Assembly: GCA_009617715.1 (NCBI GenBank)
Contig: VTFK01000214.1
Coordinates: 434,001 to 498,000 of the forward strand
Reading direction: 5' to 3'
Length of the DNA: 64,000 nt
Source: Plectrocnemia conspersa
Lineage: Eukaryota > Arthropoda > Insecta > Trichoptera > Polycentropodidae
Part shown: in pieces, positions 1 through 11,934 of the stretch
How the letters are laid out: each line of letters starts with the position of its first letter
How positions within the stretch are numbered: position 1 is the first letter of the stretch
Notes under the pieces: model-generated
What the model was told of the DNA's origin: nothing
Seen by the model: the letters and a program-made list of their open reading frames with translations, nothing else
The model's database searches: none
Position numbers and translations under genes: made by a program

Positions 1-1032
1 ACAATTGTCTATAATAATTTATTTGTTGCTATGCAAATTTATTTGTAATAAAATAATATGAAGTTATTGAATCCGACTATTTGCGGTAATTAGTTTTTTG
101 GTCCCGACACATATATCTATTAAAAAAAATGAGGTACTGAGCTGATGTTTCTGCATATATTGTGAGTTAAAAGCAAGTTTTAAATACTCAAAATATTCTA
201 TCAATTTATATATATGATAAAGTAATATTGATTTTTAAGCTAATGTAAGATCCTATAAAATATAATAAAATATTTTTAATATATTTATTAAAAGATTCTA
301 TAATAAATATGTTATTGTTTGTATAATATATACGTAGTCTTTCATGTTTCTAAATAATATTTGTTGAAATTAATATGGAAAAAACCTATAATAGCACTAT
401 CCCTAGACGAGCCTTTCAAGCCTTACAGTATTCTTGGAAACTGTTCATATATACTCGACTGGCGGGTTATCTTTATAGTTAATGCTGATCTTCCATTAGC
501 GTGTTAGTTTTACGATTACACACTTATTTCACAAGTACCCGTCAAAGTTGATTTTGACTCATATGACAATCGTTTTAACCTCAACATTTAGTGTTGATAC
601 TATTTTTTTTTAAATTCAATTTTATAATCTGCAACAAATAAACGATTATTATTTTAATTGTGTTTTCTGCCGAAATGGTATTATTAGTATTTTTATTACC
701 GTATCTCGTCTTTCATAAAAAATAAACTATTTGGTTTATTTTTAAATAATTCATAATTTATACTAATAATTGTAAATTTGAAAAACGCAAAACAAAATAT
801 AAAATTTAATGATTTAGTAGACTTCGATATAGGAAGATGAAGTATCGAGATTTTTTTTGCGCAAGTGCAATTTTTATGTTTGGAAATTTCTAGCAGGCAC
901 CCTGTTAATATAAATGGCTTATTGTGGTATTTTGTATAATCAAGACAAATTTAAATGCACTATGTTAAATTTAATTAACAATTTGTTTGTATTAAAACTA
1001 ACGATTAACGCAGTGGCAATAGGTAATATTTA
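1..1032. other. AT-rich stretch, no gene seen
   Basis: Mostly AT-rich sequence with scattered stops in all frames. A slightly more balanced patch near 400-560 has no convincing coding frame. I see no element boundary or RNA gene. Confidence 0.6.
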
Positions 1033-1155
1033 TTCTTGTCGCGACGGGTTCGCCAATAATTTGGCGCCCATCGTGACAGTGTCGCGGTTTATTCCCTTTA
1101 TGGCCAGTTATCCCGTTTTATGTCGTCTCTCTATGTTCTGTGTTTTATCTCATTT
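1033..1155 (+). repeat. Dispersed repeat family 1, copy A
   Basis: This ~120-bp stretch aligns collinearly with 4819-4940. Shared blocks are TTCkTGT at the start, AATTTrGCrCCCATCGT, GGTTTATTCCCTTTAT, and TCTGTGTTTTrTCTCA at the end. By eye the copies are roughly two-thirds identical, so the duplication is old. Both are open in one frame (NNLAPIV here, YNLAPIV in the other copy), but the similarity decays after that, so coding ancestry is only possible. It is probably a transposon-derived fragment of unknown family. Confidence 0.6.
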
Positions 1156-1345
1156 TTTTATTTTTTTCGGTGTCGTACAAAATCGAAAATAGAATTCGGA
1201 AAGCGAAACGCCTGCTCAATTTCCAAGCCTGGATTGAAATTCTTCGACCGGAACATACAATTATCGCTGTTGGAGGAGACGCGACATCTGGGAGCCAACC
1301 CTTCACTGCTGGGTTACGCCTTCTTTATTAAAAAGATTTTAAATT
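1156..1345 (+). other. GC-richer tail after repeat copy A, unrecognised
   Basis: Composition rises towards 50% GC over 1195-1320, and two frames stay open (one reads RHLGANPSLLGYAFF, the other RPEHTIIAVGGDATSG). Neither matches a family I know. It directly follows the dispersed repeat and may be part of the same decayed element, although the copy near 4.9 kb lacks it. Confidence 0.25.
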
Positions 1346-2119
1346 AAGAAGGCGTATAATTACGCCAGTGGGCGTACTGTGCACGACTACCAATTTGCGT
1401 GAAATGTGTGTGTCGCGTGAGATAGTCGGAAATTTATTTTAATTAATTTTCATTTAAGAGTTCTGAGAATTTTGCGCGTTGCATAATTTATAATTAATTG
1501 TTTAGTTTGCTTTAACGGCAATTTTGCATTACCTATACATAATAATAATACTAATACAATAACAAGGTAGTTATTAAATCACATTGATATCACGTATTTG
1601 TGGCTCATGTCGGGTCCATTAATAAAAGAAAAATAAAGCTGTTGATTAAATTTAAATTAAATGTTGAACTTGATATTTAATAATTTTTGTACCGATTAAT
1701 CATATATTTATTGTAAATATTCAGTTTTAATAAAACTAGAATTAGCCTGATGCGTTTACACTCTTGTGAAAATCCTAATTAAGCAGTAATCAGAAAGAGC
1801 TTAAAATAAATAAAACTAATTACAAATATATTTAAACAGCTTTAAATCCATTTAAAGGCGTCGTTATAATGTTTTATTGTAGTAAAATATTTATTATAAA
1901 ATTTATCATATTTTTTGCATAATATTTATAATATAATTAACCCTTTAAACGTCAGCGACTTTTTGTGAGTCCCCAGTAATTTCTCTTTACAAAAATAAAT
2001 ATGAAATACTTTTTATACTGATAAGTAAACCTAGTACAATAATCTCTAATAAATAAAAATATATAATTCGCGAACTTGTCTTAAAAAAAATAATTTGTAA
2101 AAAAAGCACCGGTTAAAAG
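1346..2119. other. AT-rich stretch, no gene seen
   Basis: No coding frame or RNA gene is evident. The string TTAACCCTTTAAACGTCAG at 1937 resembles a piggyBac-type end, but it has no partner end. Confidence 0.5.
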
Positions 2120-2200
2120 GTAAAATAGTGCAGTCCGTAACGGCTCAAACTAGTATCTTTGAGGTTGTGGGTTTAAACCCTGGCAGCGGCAGTCGTATTT
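2120..2200 (+). repeat. tRNA-derived SINE head (degenerate)
   Basis: The sequence has the spacing of an internal RNA polymerase III promoter: a box-A-like stretch (ATAGTGCAGTCCGTAACGGC) followed about 45 bp later by a box-B-like GGGTTTAAACCCTGGC. Lepidopteran SINEs usually begin with a tRNA-like head of this form. AT-rich sequence follows. The head does not fold into an intact tRNA, so I call a SINE relic and not a tRNA gene. Confidence 0.5.
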
Positions 2201-2317
2201 TAATATTATTAAAATACGCTATTAATAAAACTGACATTAGTTTCAGTGAAATCTATTGATTACAATTATATTACATATAATTCTAAAAATAATAATAATA
2301 TTAAAATTAAATATTAA

Positions 2318-2395
2318 AGTCAAAATAGCATAGTTCGTAAGGTGTAGATTAATAATCCAGGGGCCTTAAGTTTGTGGCATGGCAGTATACTCAAA
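2318..2395 (+). repeat. tRNA-derived SINE head, second copy
   Basis: It starts with CAAAATAGCATAGTTCGTAA, similar to the head 200 bp upstream, and carries TAGATTAATAATCCAGGGG, which matches GGACTAATAATTCAGAG in the copy at 21.76 kb. The box-B region is decayed. The AATAATAAT run before it could be the tail of the previous copy. Confidence 0.45.
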
Positions 2396-2642
2396 TTATA
2401 TTAGAATGCACTTTTATTGAAAACCGGCTTTAGGTGCAAAGTGACATTTATTGATGATAAATTATAATAAACATTTTTAATGATAATTAATTATATATGT
2501 CACTGAATATCAGACTTTTATTCTGGTGGTTAATACTTACTTTTAGGTATTCATTATGTTTGATTGCCTTATAAAAATTTATCCTGTTGTAATGCTTAGG
2601 CTTATGCATGTCAGCTTATAACGAAAGATTGAAAATAAAGTC

Positions 2643-2740
2643 TGTCGTGAATATTTTAATACGATAATAATTGTATTAAATATAAAAAATATTAATATTG
2701 TATTTATTACAATTATTATTGTATTAAAATATTCACGACA
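2643..2740. repeat. Near-perfect hairpin (foldback or MITE), 40-bp arms
   Basis: The left arm at 2643-2682 begins TGTCGTGAATATTTTAATAC, and the right arm at 2701-2740 is its reverse complement with about two mismatches. The loop is 18 bp. The arms begin and end with TGTCGTG/CACGACA, as expected for terminal inverted repeats. No convincing target-site duplication is visible. A very small MITE is the simplest reading. A hairpin RNA precursor is possible, but the stem is very AT-rich. Confidence 0.7.
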
Positions 2741-2948
2741 ATATTAATAATATGTATAGTGTCATATTTGATTAGACGTTTTATAGTGTTTAAAATATTC
2801 AAGGCTTATTGAACATAGCTCTTTAACAAAACATCGTAGGACAAAATAGCGCAGCGTCAAAACAGTTTTTCGTGTACATTATTCATATTCTTTATCTTTA
2901 CAAACTAAATGCATTTATTTTTTACGACCACGATAAGTTGTATATTTA

Positions 2949-4490
<1,542 letters not shown>

Positions 4491-4634
4491 ATTTATTTAT
4501 GGACAAGTCTCTATAAGGTTTTATTTATTGCCATCCTTTTTCATATTAAACATTTTTGTATTATTCTACTACCCAATAAAATATGTCTGGAATTCAGCAG
4601 CTCATTACTTGCCAACGTCGATCTGACTCCAGAG

Positions 4635-4781
4635 ATGGATGTAAACGAAACACAAAGAGAGACCTACGAAGAATGGCAGATGCCTAAGTGTTCCCGGGGG
4701 CAGGATGTGCTAGAACCGTCATCCCCGACCCCCATGGGTCAGGGTCGACCCGCAAAAAAAGGGATTGTCCATCAAATTTAA
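4635..4781 (+). CDS. Short unrecognised coding-like frame (48 aa), possible fragment
   Basis: This is a 48-codon frame from an ATG, with the same frame open for a few dozen codons upstream. The composition is protein-like (acidic start, EEWQMPKCS, then a Pro/Gly-rich PTPMGQGRPAKKG end) and the GC content is well above the flanks. It ends in a TAA just before an A-rich run, and repeat family 1 copy B follows 40 bp later. No domain is recognised. It may be a piece of a transposon protein or an exon fragment. The neighbouring repeat favours transposon debris. Confidence 0.25.
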   Translation: MDVNETQRETYEEWQMPKCSRGQDVLEPSSPTPMGQGRPAKKGIVHQI

Positions 4782-4818
4782 AAAAAAATGCTTTCTTCGC
4801 TAGACGATATATAATGCA

Positions 4819-4940
4819 TTCGTGTTGTAGCAAGGCCAGCTATAATTTAGCACCCATCGTAGCGTTATGCTTTTATTGTGGTTTATTCCCTTTATTACCA
4901 GTATTTCAACGTTTATACGAGCTCTGTGTTTTGTCTCAAT
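4819..4940 (+). repeat. Dispersed repeat family 1, copy B
   Basis: Collinear with 1033-1155, with the same direction and order of conserved blocks and small indels between them. The copies lie about 3.8 kb apart and differ by many substitutions. Upstream sequences of the two copies do not align. Confidence 0.6.
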
Positions 4941-6750
4941 ACCTTTAAATGGTAGAATCACAAGAGTCAACTATTTTATTTATATAGATTCAGTATTTAT
5001 ATATTAATAAATACATTTTAATATATTAATTATTATTGTAATAAATTTAATAGACATACTTGCTTAAAAACTAGATTAGGATATTTATATTTAAATATAT
5101 TTAAGTGTGATTGCTATATGCTAGTGTATGCAGTTCCAAACTATATTATTTTATATTAGCTATAATTTTAATATAATCATGTCTGTTCGATAAATATTTT
5201 GGATTTGTTCAATATATTTTTTTTTTCACGTACTTGTTTTGTAAGAGATGAGAAAAATAATAACGTTATGAATCAATATTTTTTTGTTGTGTTACAACAT
5301 TTATATATAAATGACCATTGCTATATATATATAAAATATTAGACGAGTGGCACTTTATATTTTGCCTAATAACATATTTTATTTTTAATATTATTATAAA
5401 AGCAAAATTCAAAGCAATGTAAAATAATTTATCTGAACTATTACTAAATATAAATTTATTTTAGTAACGATAATGCTTTGGCACTATCTAAACAGTATGA
5501 ATAGCGTTAGCTTTGCTCTTAAATAATTCCTCGCTTGTTGTTTATTCAACTAAAAACTTTCTTGAGAGATTAACGTAAAGGAAATAGGCATGACTCTTGA
5601 ACTATTAAATCAGGGCAAATGTGAGGGTCAATCAAATGCAGATTCTTGAAAAGCGTTGTCTCGCATTAAAGCTAGACTGTAAGGGGAGCATCCGAAAGTT
5701 TTTAGTGTTATGAAAATTCACATCGAATTCGTGATCATAAAACTATTTGTAATACCAGATTAGGGGGAGAATTGGTGTATTTGTCGTTTTTGAAGCACTA
5801 TTAGTTTCTCGTTAGCATAGAATCTGCGGTTTTGATTATCGACGTGTCCATTCGAGTGATGATAAGTTATTCATTACTAGTTTGCGAAGGAAGCTCGATG
5901 GCACTAAATGATGAAATAAAATTCTACGACTTCTTATCTATTATGTAAATGGAGACTAAATAATCGTAAGATTACGTCGCCTCAAAAGTTATACAGTATC
6001 GAGAAATAATATTTCCAAACCATTTATTATAAAAAATAATGCTTGATTTATAAATATTTAGGTACGAGATAAATTCGGTAAAGTAAAGTAAATAAACAAA
6101 TTCTTAAATATATTAATAAGCAAATCGAATAAAAATAAGAGCGAATTGCCTATTAATTTACAGTTACTCTATCCTGTTTCACGATCACAACACTATATTG
6201 ATATATTTCCTCTGTTCATAATATTCAGCATACCCAAATACAATATTACGATTCGAATCAAAACACGGCCATTTTAAACACATATTTTTAAAGAGGTTGA
6301 AGTTTGGCACGTCAATCAAGTATTATAATTCTTGGGCTTTTTTTAAATTTTCATTGTATAATTAATAAATAAAAATTTTCAGGGTTAATAAATAAATATA
6401 AAATATAATAATTTAAGAATCTTTAATGTACCCTTCGTTAATTTTTTAGCAGGTACGATACTAGTAAATACAAATAAGCGATCACGATTTTATTAAGTAA
6501 AGAAGTGACAAAGAAGAAAAATAACAATTAAAACATGTCTTTACACACAATGTCTTTATTCAATTGCAAATAAATTTAAAACATCTTGTAAAATTTCAAA
6601 TCAATATTTTGAGAGATATAAAATTGAATAAGAAGCAAATATTTTTGCAATACGTAGAGAAACTTTGCCACCACCCCTCCGAAATGAGCAGGGCAGTAAA
6701 ATAAAATAAAATACAAGCGTTAAATACGTAGGCTTACACCTCTAAAGGGC
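4941..6750. other. AT-rich stretch, no gene seen
   Basis: No open frame of note. The patch at about 5580-5900 is more balanced in composition and could be regulatory, but it carries no motif I can name. Confidence 0.5.
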
Positions 6751-6780
6751 TTGCAGCCATTGCGGCCCTAAGACCGATAT
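6751..6780 (+). repeat. Short dispersed repeat, copy 1
   Basis: The sequence GCGGCCCTAAGACCGATA and its left flank match the reverse complement of 63871-63898, with differences mainly of the C/T type. This is probably the remnant of one interspersed element family inserted at both ends of the window. The family is not identified. Confidence 0.4.
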
Positions 6781-7485
6781 TTAATATAAAGAGTCGCTTA
6801 CTATAAAAAATATAATTTTATTTTATAAACAATTAGTTAAACCCATTCCATTATATGCTTGCTCGGTGTAGAGTAAAATCAATCATTATTTTATTTTTTA
6901 AATTGATTCATTTAAAATTTAATTACAAAAATAATATATAATACACATTTTTATACTTATTTATAAATATGGCATAACAACCTTTAAATACCAAGTTTTA
7001 ATAAACACTGTCAATTTCATACAAGAAAATATTATATAAATGTTTCGCGAAACCACACTAACCAACTAATCTTGTGTATTGGTGACTTTAATAAAAAACA
7101 GCCTTTAATTAATTATATAATACAAGCAAAAAAACCAAAGCGCATATTGCTTTAAAGGCTAAAGAAAACATATCAATGGATTCAGACCTTTAGGGAAATG
7201 TACTTAAATTATCACATAATTTATATGTTTATTTTTTTATGCTTAAATTGTAAAAGGTCTTGATAAAGTTTTTTCTTAAATTATAAACATTAACGATTTA
7301 TTTTAAATGTATAAGAATGGTTATGAATCAGTTACATGTATGCTATATATATATATAAATATTATGTTTGTAAAATTATTTATATTATTAAAATTAACGT
7401 ATTAAAAAGCGCCATAAACATTCGGAATCTTTTCGCCCAAGTTATGTTGCTCATTCTTTTGCATAAAATATAGCTTAAGTTTATA
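6781..7485. other. AT-rich stretch, no gene seen
   Basis: Low-complexity AT sequence. If the minus-strand frame next to it is a last exon, its 3' UTR would lie here. I see no clean AATAAA on that strand close to the stop. Confidence 0.4.
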
Positions 7486-7743
7486 TTAATTATTAAATAT
7501 TGTCTGTATCTGATATTGACGTTGTTTACCATCGTTTAATTGATCTACGTCGAAAACGATAGCTTGAGAATGGCTTTTCAATGCCGCAGTTTTAGGGTGT
7601 GGGTGTTTTTTTCCTGTTCTTCTTAAGTAAACGTTAATTATACCATCCAAAGATATTTGGTCTAAAGCATTAAGCAAAATATTCAATAATTTCTGTGTTA
7701 CAAAATTGCTGAAACGCAAGAACGCTAACGAAAATGCGAACAT
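7486..7743 (-). CDS. Unrecognised minus-strand open frame, possible terminal exon
   Basis: An 85-codon frame on the minus strand, ending in TAA. The central part reads like real protein (DGIINVYLRRTGKKHPHP, then ALKSHSQAIVFDVDQ), with mixed charged and polar residues that AT-rich noise seldom gives. The first 11 codons are pyrimidine-rich and end in TTGCGTTTCAG on the minus strand, a good 3' splice site. The real piece may therefore be an exon at 7486-7708 entered in phase 2, with the apparent ATG being intronic. I do not recognise the family. No partner exon was found upstream (7.7-9 kb). A captured exon, a gene fragment or a chance frame all remain possible. Confidence 0.4.
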   Translation of the reverse strand: MFAFSLAFLRFSNFVTQKLLNILLNALDQISLDGIINVYLRRTGKKHPHPKTAALKSHSQAIVFDVDQLNDGKQRQYQIQTIFNN

Positions 7744-8131
7744 AAAATTTTAATAAACATTTTGGCCCATCACGTTATGTATAAATATACATTATAGAAA
7801 ATTGAAAATATTTTATAATTATTATGTAACGATTATGGGGATTTTCACTTAGGTGTGCATTATTAAACATAGTATCTTATCTTGTATACAATTTGCCTGT
7901 TTGCCATCTAAATACATTCTTGTACCTTTTACGAATTTTCTTCTATTTAACACAAACATTATTATTCTAGATTTTTTTTTAATAATATTATGTGTTCTCT
8001 ATTTACTTAATGCAAAAAATATTGAAATAATACATTTCTTAACATAGTATTTATGTTACATATAAACAAATATTTTGGGCACATATTTTTTATACTTGAA
8101 AACAATACAAAATTCATAAAAAAAAAATATT

Positions 8132-8134
<3 letters not shown>

Positions 8135-8178
<44 letters not shown>
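8135..8178. repeat. (AT)n microsatellite, about 44 bp
   Basis: An uninterrupted AT dinucleotide run flanked by A- and T-rich sequence. Confidence 0.95.
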
Positions 8179-8186
<8 letters not shown>

Positions 8187-8324
8187 TAGTAAGGGTGATA
8201 TTCATCTATATGTTTGATTAGGAACCATGTTTTTTAACATTAAATTAAAATTAAAATAATGTAAGTTAAATGTTAGCTATTAATTCTGTACGGAATATAA
8301 ATGTTTAAGACTATTTTCAGCCAC

Positions 8325-8341
8325 TGACGTTTTAAACGTCA
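8325..8341. other. 17-bp perfect palindrome containing two TGACGT half-sites
   Basis: TGACGTTTTAAACGTCA reads the same on both strands apart from its central base. TGACGT is the core recognised by CREB/ATF-type bZIP proteins. A regulatory role is inference only. Confidence 0.35.
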
Positions 8342-9391
8342 CTAACATAATTGTATTAAGATGTTTTTTGATATATTTATTTTAACATAGTATTCAAGTG
8401 TTAGGTAGTATACTTATATTTTTCCTTGGGCGTTTGCGATTAATTTAAAATTGCAGGGATAGAAATATTTATGTACGTAGAGAAATTTATGGTAATACGC
8501 GTGGTATGAAGTTATATGAAAATCGTAAGCGGTTCAAGAAAATATATGAAAGCGCGTGTGTCGCCTTCTCATACATATACATACATTTTAATGTGCGTCT
8601 ATGGGCGCCTTACCTTAGGCCCACATAATAATAATAATAAAATTCCGGAAATTTGCGCACAATGCGGAATAAGAGACTTTATCCAAAATTTCGAAACAAA
8701 TCAAATTTAAAATGTAATTTGAGGTTTAATGTCAGTTCCTATGTGTATATACACTGCTGCCGGTATCAAAAGTCGAAATTGAATTATAATTTAATATATG
8801 AGGGCTTCGAATGCTGAATAATACAGTATCGCAACCCCAGGAAAAAAAATATATTTATATTTACCATGGAACGGAGTAGCGTTCAAAACTTCCATGGGGG
8901 TTGATTGATTCGTTAGCTCGTTTTTTTAGAGCAACTCGCGAGGGATAATCTAGTTTTTTGGCGTGATAAATAATGTTTCTCAATATTATTTGCTGATGAT
9001 GTAAAAATATATCAGTCAATTAAACTCAATAGTATTGAAATAATAAATTAGCGCAATAATAGTAATTTTTAAAATTGAAAAGTATATAAAAATAGGCAAA
9101 TATATGTATTTACTGATTTTTACCAGCTTCGATACTAGTATCGTATAACATACATATTTATTTTTTTATTATATAAATCTCATCTTTTGTAATTGATTAC
9201 ATGTACTTTTATTGTGTGGATCAAATTACTGAGAAAATCTGCCTCATAAAAAACAAGCCAACCTTTTCTAATGCCTAATTTTAATGTTTTATAAATAAAA
9301 CGGTTTTTAAAATTCAAAAACAAACTCCCCCTTTCTCACTTGAACCCCAATTAAGCTCTGATTTAACTCGTCCCACGCACAACTTTTACAA

Positions 9392-9415
9392 CAGGGGTGT
9401 CCAACCCTTTCCGAA
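9392..9415 (+). mobile_element. Possible hAT-type terminal repeat
   Basis: CAGGGGTGTCCAACCCTTT has the form of hAT superfamily ends (CAGgGGTsg.CAAcCttt). No matching inverted end or 8-bp duplication was found nearby, so this would be a solitary decayed end. Confidence 0.3.
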
Positions 9416-9419
9416 TCCG

Positions 9420-9680
9420 TATACATTCGCCAGATTTCTCGTATCTCGTCTGACGCGGATACATTCACGTGGTGGGATTTATACATATGTTATATGTATA
9501 TATGTATGGCCAGATTATTTCTTAGATAACTCGACGGTTCAGACGTTTTGTTATTTCTCTCTGCTTTGTTTTATTTCGCGATTGAAAATCGCACACCGTA
9601 AATAAATACGGGGCGCGTTCGCGATTGTTCAAACAGGCGAAGCGCAAATATTTTTTTGCAGTGTGATTAGGATTTTTATC
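9420..9680. promoter_or_regulatory. Balanced-composition island, possible regulatory DNA
   Basis: GC content is clearly above the flanks, with an imperfect inverted repeat (GCGCGTTCGC ... GCGAAGCGC, about 9605-9644) and no long frame. It could equally be part of the element whose end lies at 9392. Confidence 0.25.
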
Positions 9681-10789
9681 GCTTTTACAGGTTGTTTGTT
9701 CAATAAGGAAACTATTTCTGCTTCTTTTGACTTGTTTTCACGTTTGGATTATTCTTTGTGATCGAATTAACAACAAAGTACAGATGCGAGTTTAACATTT
9801 ATGCCGCAATAAATATATAATTTATAGAGAAAATAAAAGTATTTTTTTGATTGCCACAAAATAAAGGATATTTAAGAATAATTTAATGTTTACTTATCAT
9901 TTTGTATATAAGTTTAAACACTACAAAAAATAAATTAAGACTCATCTTATTTATCTTTTTAAATATAACACAACAGTAAAAATATTATAAACATTTAAAA
10001 AATCGGTATCTAACACACGCAGACTAGCTGCGGTGTCTCACAATAGTGAGATGCTAATTAATATTTATTGCTAAAAAATGTAGCAAAAAATATACACACT
10101 AGCAGAAAACTAGGTACAATAATATATCTCTTACAGCGATAAGATAATAATAAGCATTTATTTGGTAAAAATATCTTGAGCCCAACTTCAGCTATAAACT
10201 AATGCAATATATACCATGTGTCATCTTCTAATAAGGCGTTTTATAAACGGTTCCGTTAGGTTTTTTAAATTTCTATGGGAAGAATAAACAATCCCTCGTA
10301 GGGTCAGATATTTCATGTTTGATAACTAATTCGTGCATCGAACTCTATATAAGGTACCAAAGAATTTAAACATTAGGTATAATTTCTGACGTCTTAGAAA
10401 TTGAGAAGCGGCAGTGTTATTTATTAGAAAAATATTAGTGGGGTTGCGAAGGAAAAGAAAAAAATGTGTTTTTATTGAAATACAAAAAAATGTTATGTAA
10501 CATTACCTCTGTGTCAGAGGCGTTATTTTTGTATTTTGTGAGGTCTTATTTTTTAAGCCCACATTAATTTACTGTGACCAAAATGATCATTCAACAACAA
10601 AAAAAATAAGATAATAGCATAAAATATGGAACCACACACAAAAGTCCTCGTTACGTCCAGAAAGAATTGCAGAAATAACACGCAAATGTTTTTACTGTAA
10701 ATATTCTCTGTCATTGAAAGAATATTTCTTTGTTGCAAAACGATCACGGAAACAATAAATCACCGGATCCACGAGATCCCCGTTGCAGT
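9681..10789. other. AT-rich stretch, no gene seen
   Basis: No coding frame with protein-like composition. A small hairpin (CCTCTGTGTCAGAGG) lies near 10506. Confidence 0.5.
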
Positions 10790-11730
10790 ATATGACTTTG
10801 GACAATGCCCATCAAGCAAATGTCGCTTTTTAAAGGCGTACTCCAATTTCGCGGTTCTAAGAACCGCTGCATGATTGAAATTGCTCAGCAAGTTTTATAG
10901 CTCTAGATACATAAGCCTGGACTTCGATAAGGAGAGTGTAGTCACAATCAGTCATTCGAAGACTCAGTCAGCAATTCGAAGGGACCAGAAGTTGCCCGTG
11001 GGCAACATATTGTCATGGGCGCTCACATCCCGAGAGGGACTCATCCATACGAGTACCAACGTAACAGAGAGAGAGAACATCCTCTGCTATACCGTTGCAG
11101 CCGGCGCCAGTCGACCACACGCTGGAGTTTGGCGTTAACAGTGTGGGAGAGTGAGGGACCTCTTTCGAGCTTGAAATTTCAAGCTTTTTGGACTACCAAT
11201 GACGAGCAAAGCATTGCATTTTAACCCCAGTTGGCTAATAAGGGCCCGGTTCTTAGGGACCGGGGGCTAAATCTGGAACTGAGGCATCACGAAAGTGATG
11301 TGCAAGGATGAAACGTAGAAATGCAGTAGCATGCAAAGCTAATGATATGCAAATGCAATGCTATAGATTTGCAGGTGGTCAGGAGAGCGCTTCTCTAAAA
11401 CACTTGGGAGAAACACAACTGAGACTCTAACAAATAAGATAGTACTACAGGGGGGTAAATCCCGCTCATCCGACTCTTAAAAGTTGGATGCCGCCCATTG
11501 GGTTGGTCTCGTAGGGTCTTATTACCGCTAACCGCAGTGGTTCTTGCAATTAAAAACGTATTAACATCTCTATACTGTTGCTGTCACGGCACTTACAAGA
11601 CCTCTGAAGGTCTTCCACGGACATCATCCCTCTGCCAGCTTCTTCACCACTGTTCGGAGGAAACATCTCGCCATTTATTGTTTGTTGCAACATATGTAAA
11701 TATAATATAATAAAGCTCTAACTAGATTGC
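10790..11730 (+). ncRNA. GC-rich, hairpin-dense island: structured RNA or transposon UTR
   Basis: About 940 bp near 45-50% GC, with at least six near-perfect short stems: GCGGTTCTaAGAACCGC (10851), GTTGCCC/GGGCAAC (10991), AGCTTGAAATTTCAAGCT (11168), CCCGGT/ACCGGG (11245), CATCAC-GAAA-GTGATG (11285), CATCCGACT/AGTTGGATG (11467) and AAGACCT/AGGTCTT (11597). One has a GNRA-type tetraloop. An AATAAA follows at 11709, so a plus-strand polyadenylated transcript is conceivable. Open frames (10875-11138, 11015-11224, 11498-11710) overlap and lack recognisable motifs. An RTE-like RT relic on the minus strand begins 200 bp to the right, so the island may be a separate retroelement UTR or a nested element. 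No known RNA family is recognised. Confidence 0.35.
11709..11714 (+). terminator. AATAAA polyadenylation signal
   Basis: A canonical AATAAA at the right edge of the hairpin-dense island, on the plus strand. In AT-rich DNA this hexamer is common, so its value depends on the island being transcribed. Confidence 0.25.
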
Positions 11731-11934
11731 ACATGCGAAAGTTTATTATTTGTTAATATTTAATTTTTGCACAATAATTAAGTTCGTTACGTAGTATTTA
11801 CGTTAATTATTGACTAGACAAAACACTTCGGCTGTCATCCTCGTACATATGCGTATATTTCGTTACCAAGACTTCTTCATTTCAAACCATATTTTATCTG
11901 TAAGTTTATTCATTATTAACGTATGAAAAAGCTC

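Larger units (their letters stand above)
7744..9391. other. AT-rich stretch with simple repeats, no clear gene
   Basis: Contains an AT repeat, a 17-bp palindrome and a more balanced patch at 8500-8720. A 64-codon plus-strand frame in that patch (8516-8710) has no recognisable motif and I do not call it a gene. Confidence 0.45.

Noticed and set aside
914..1192. 92-aa plus-strand frame
   Set aside because: The first half is AT-rich filler; only the part overlapping the dispersed repeat is protein-like, and it is broken in the other copy.
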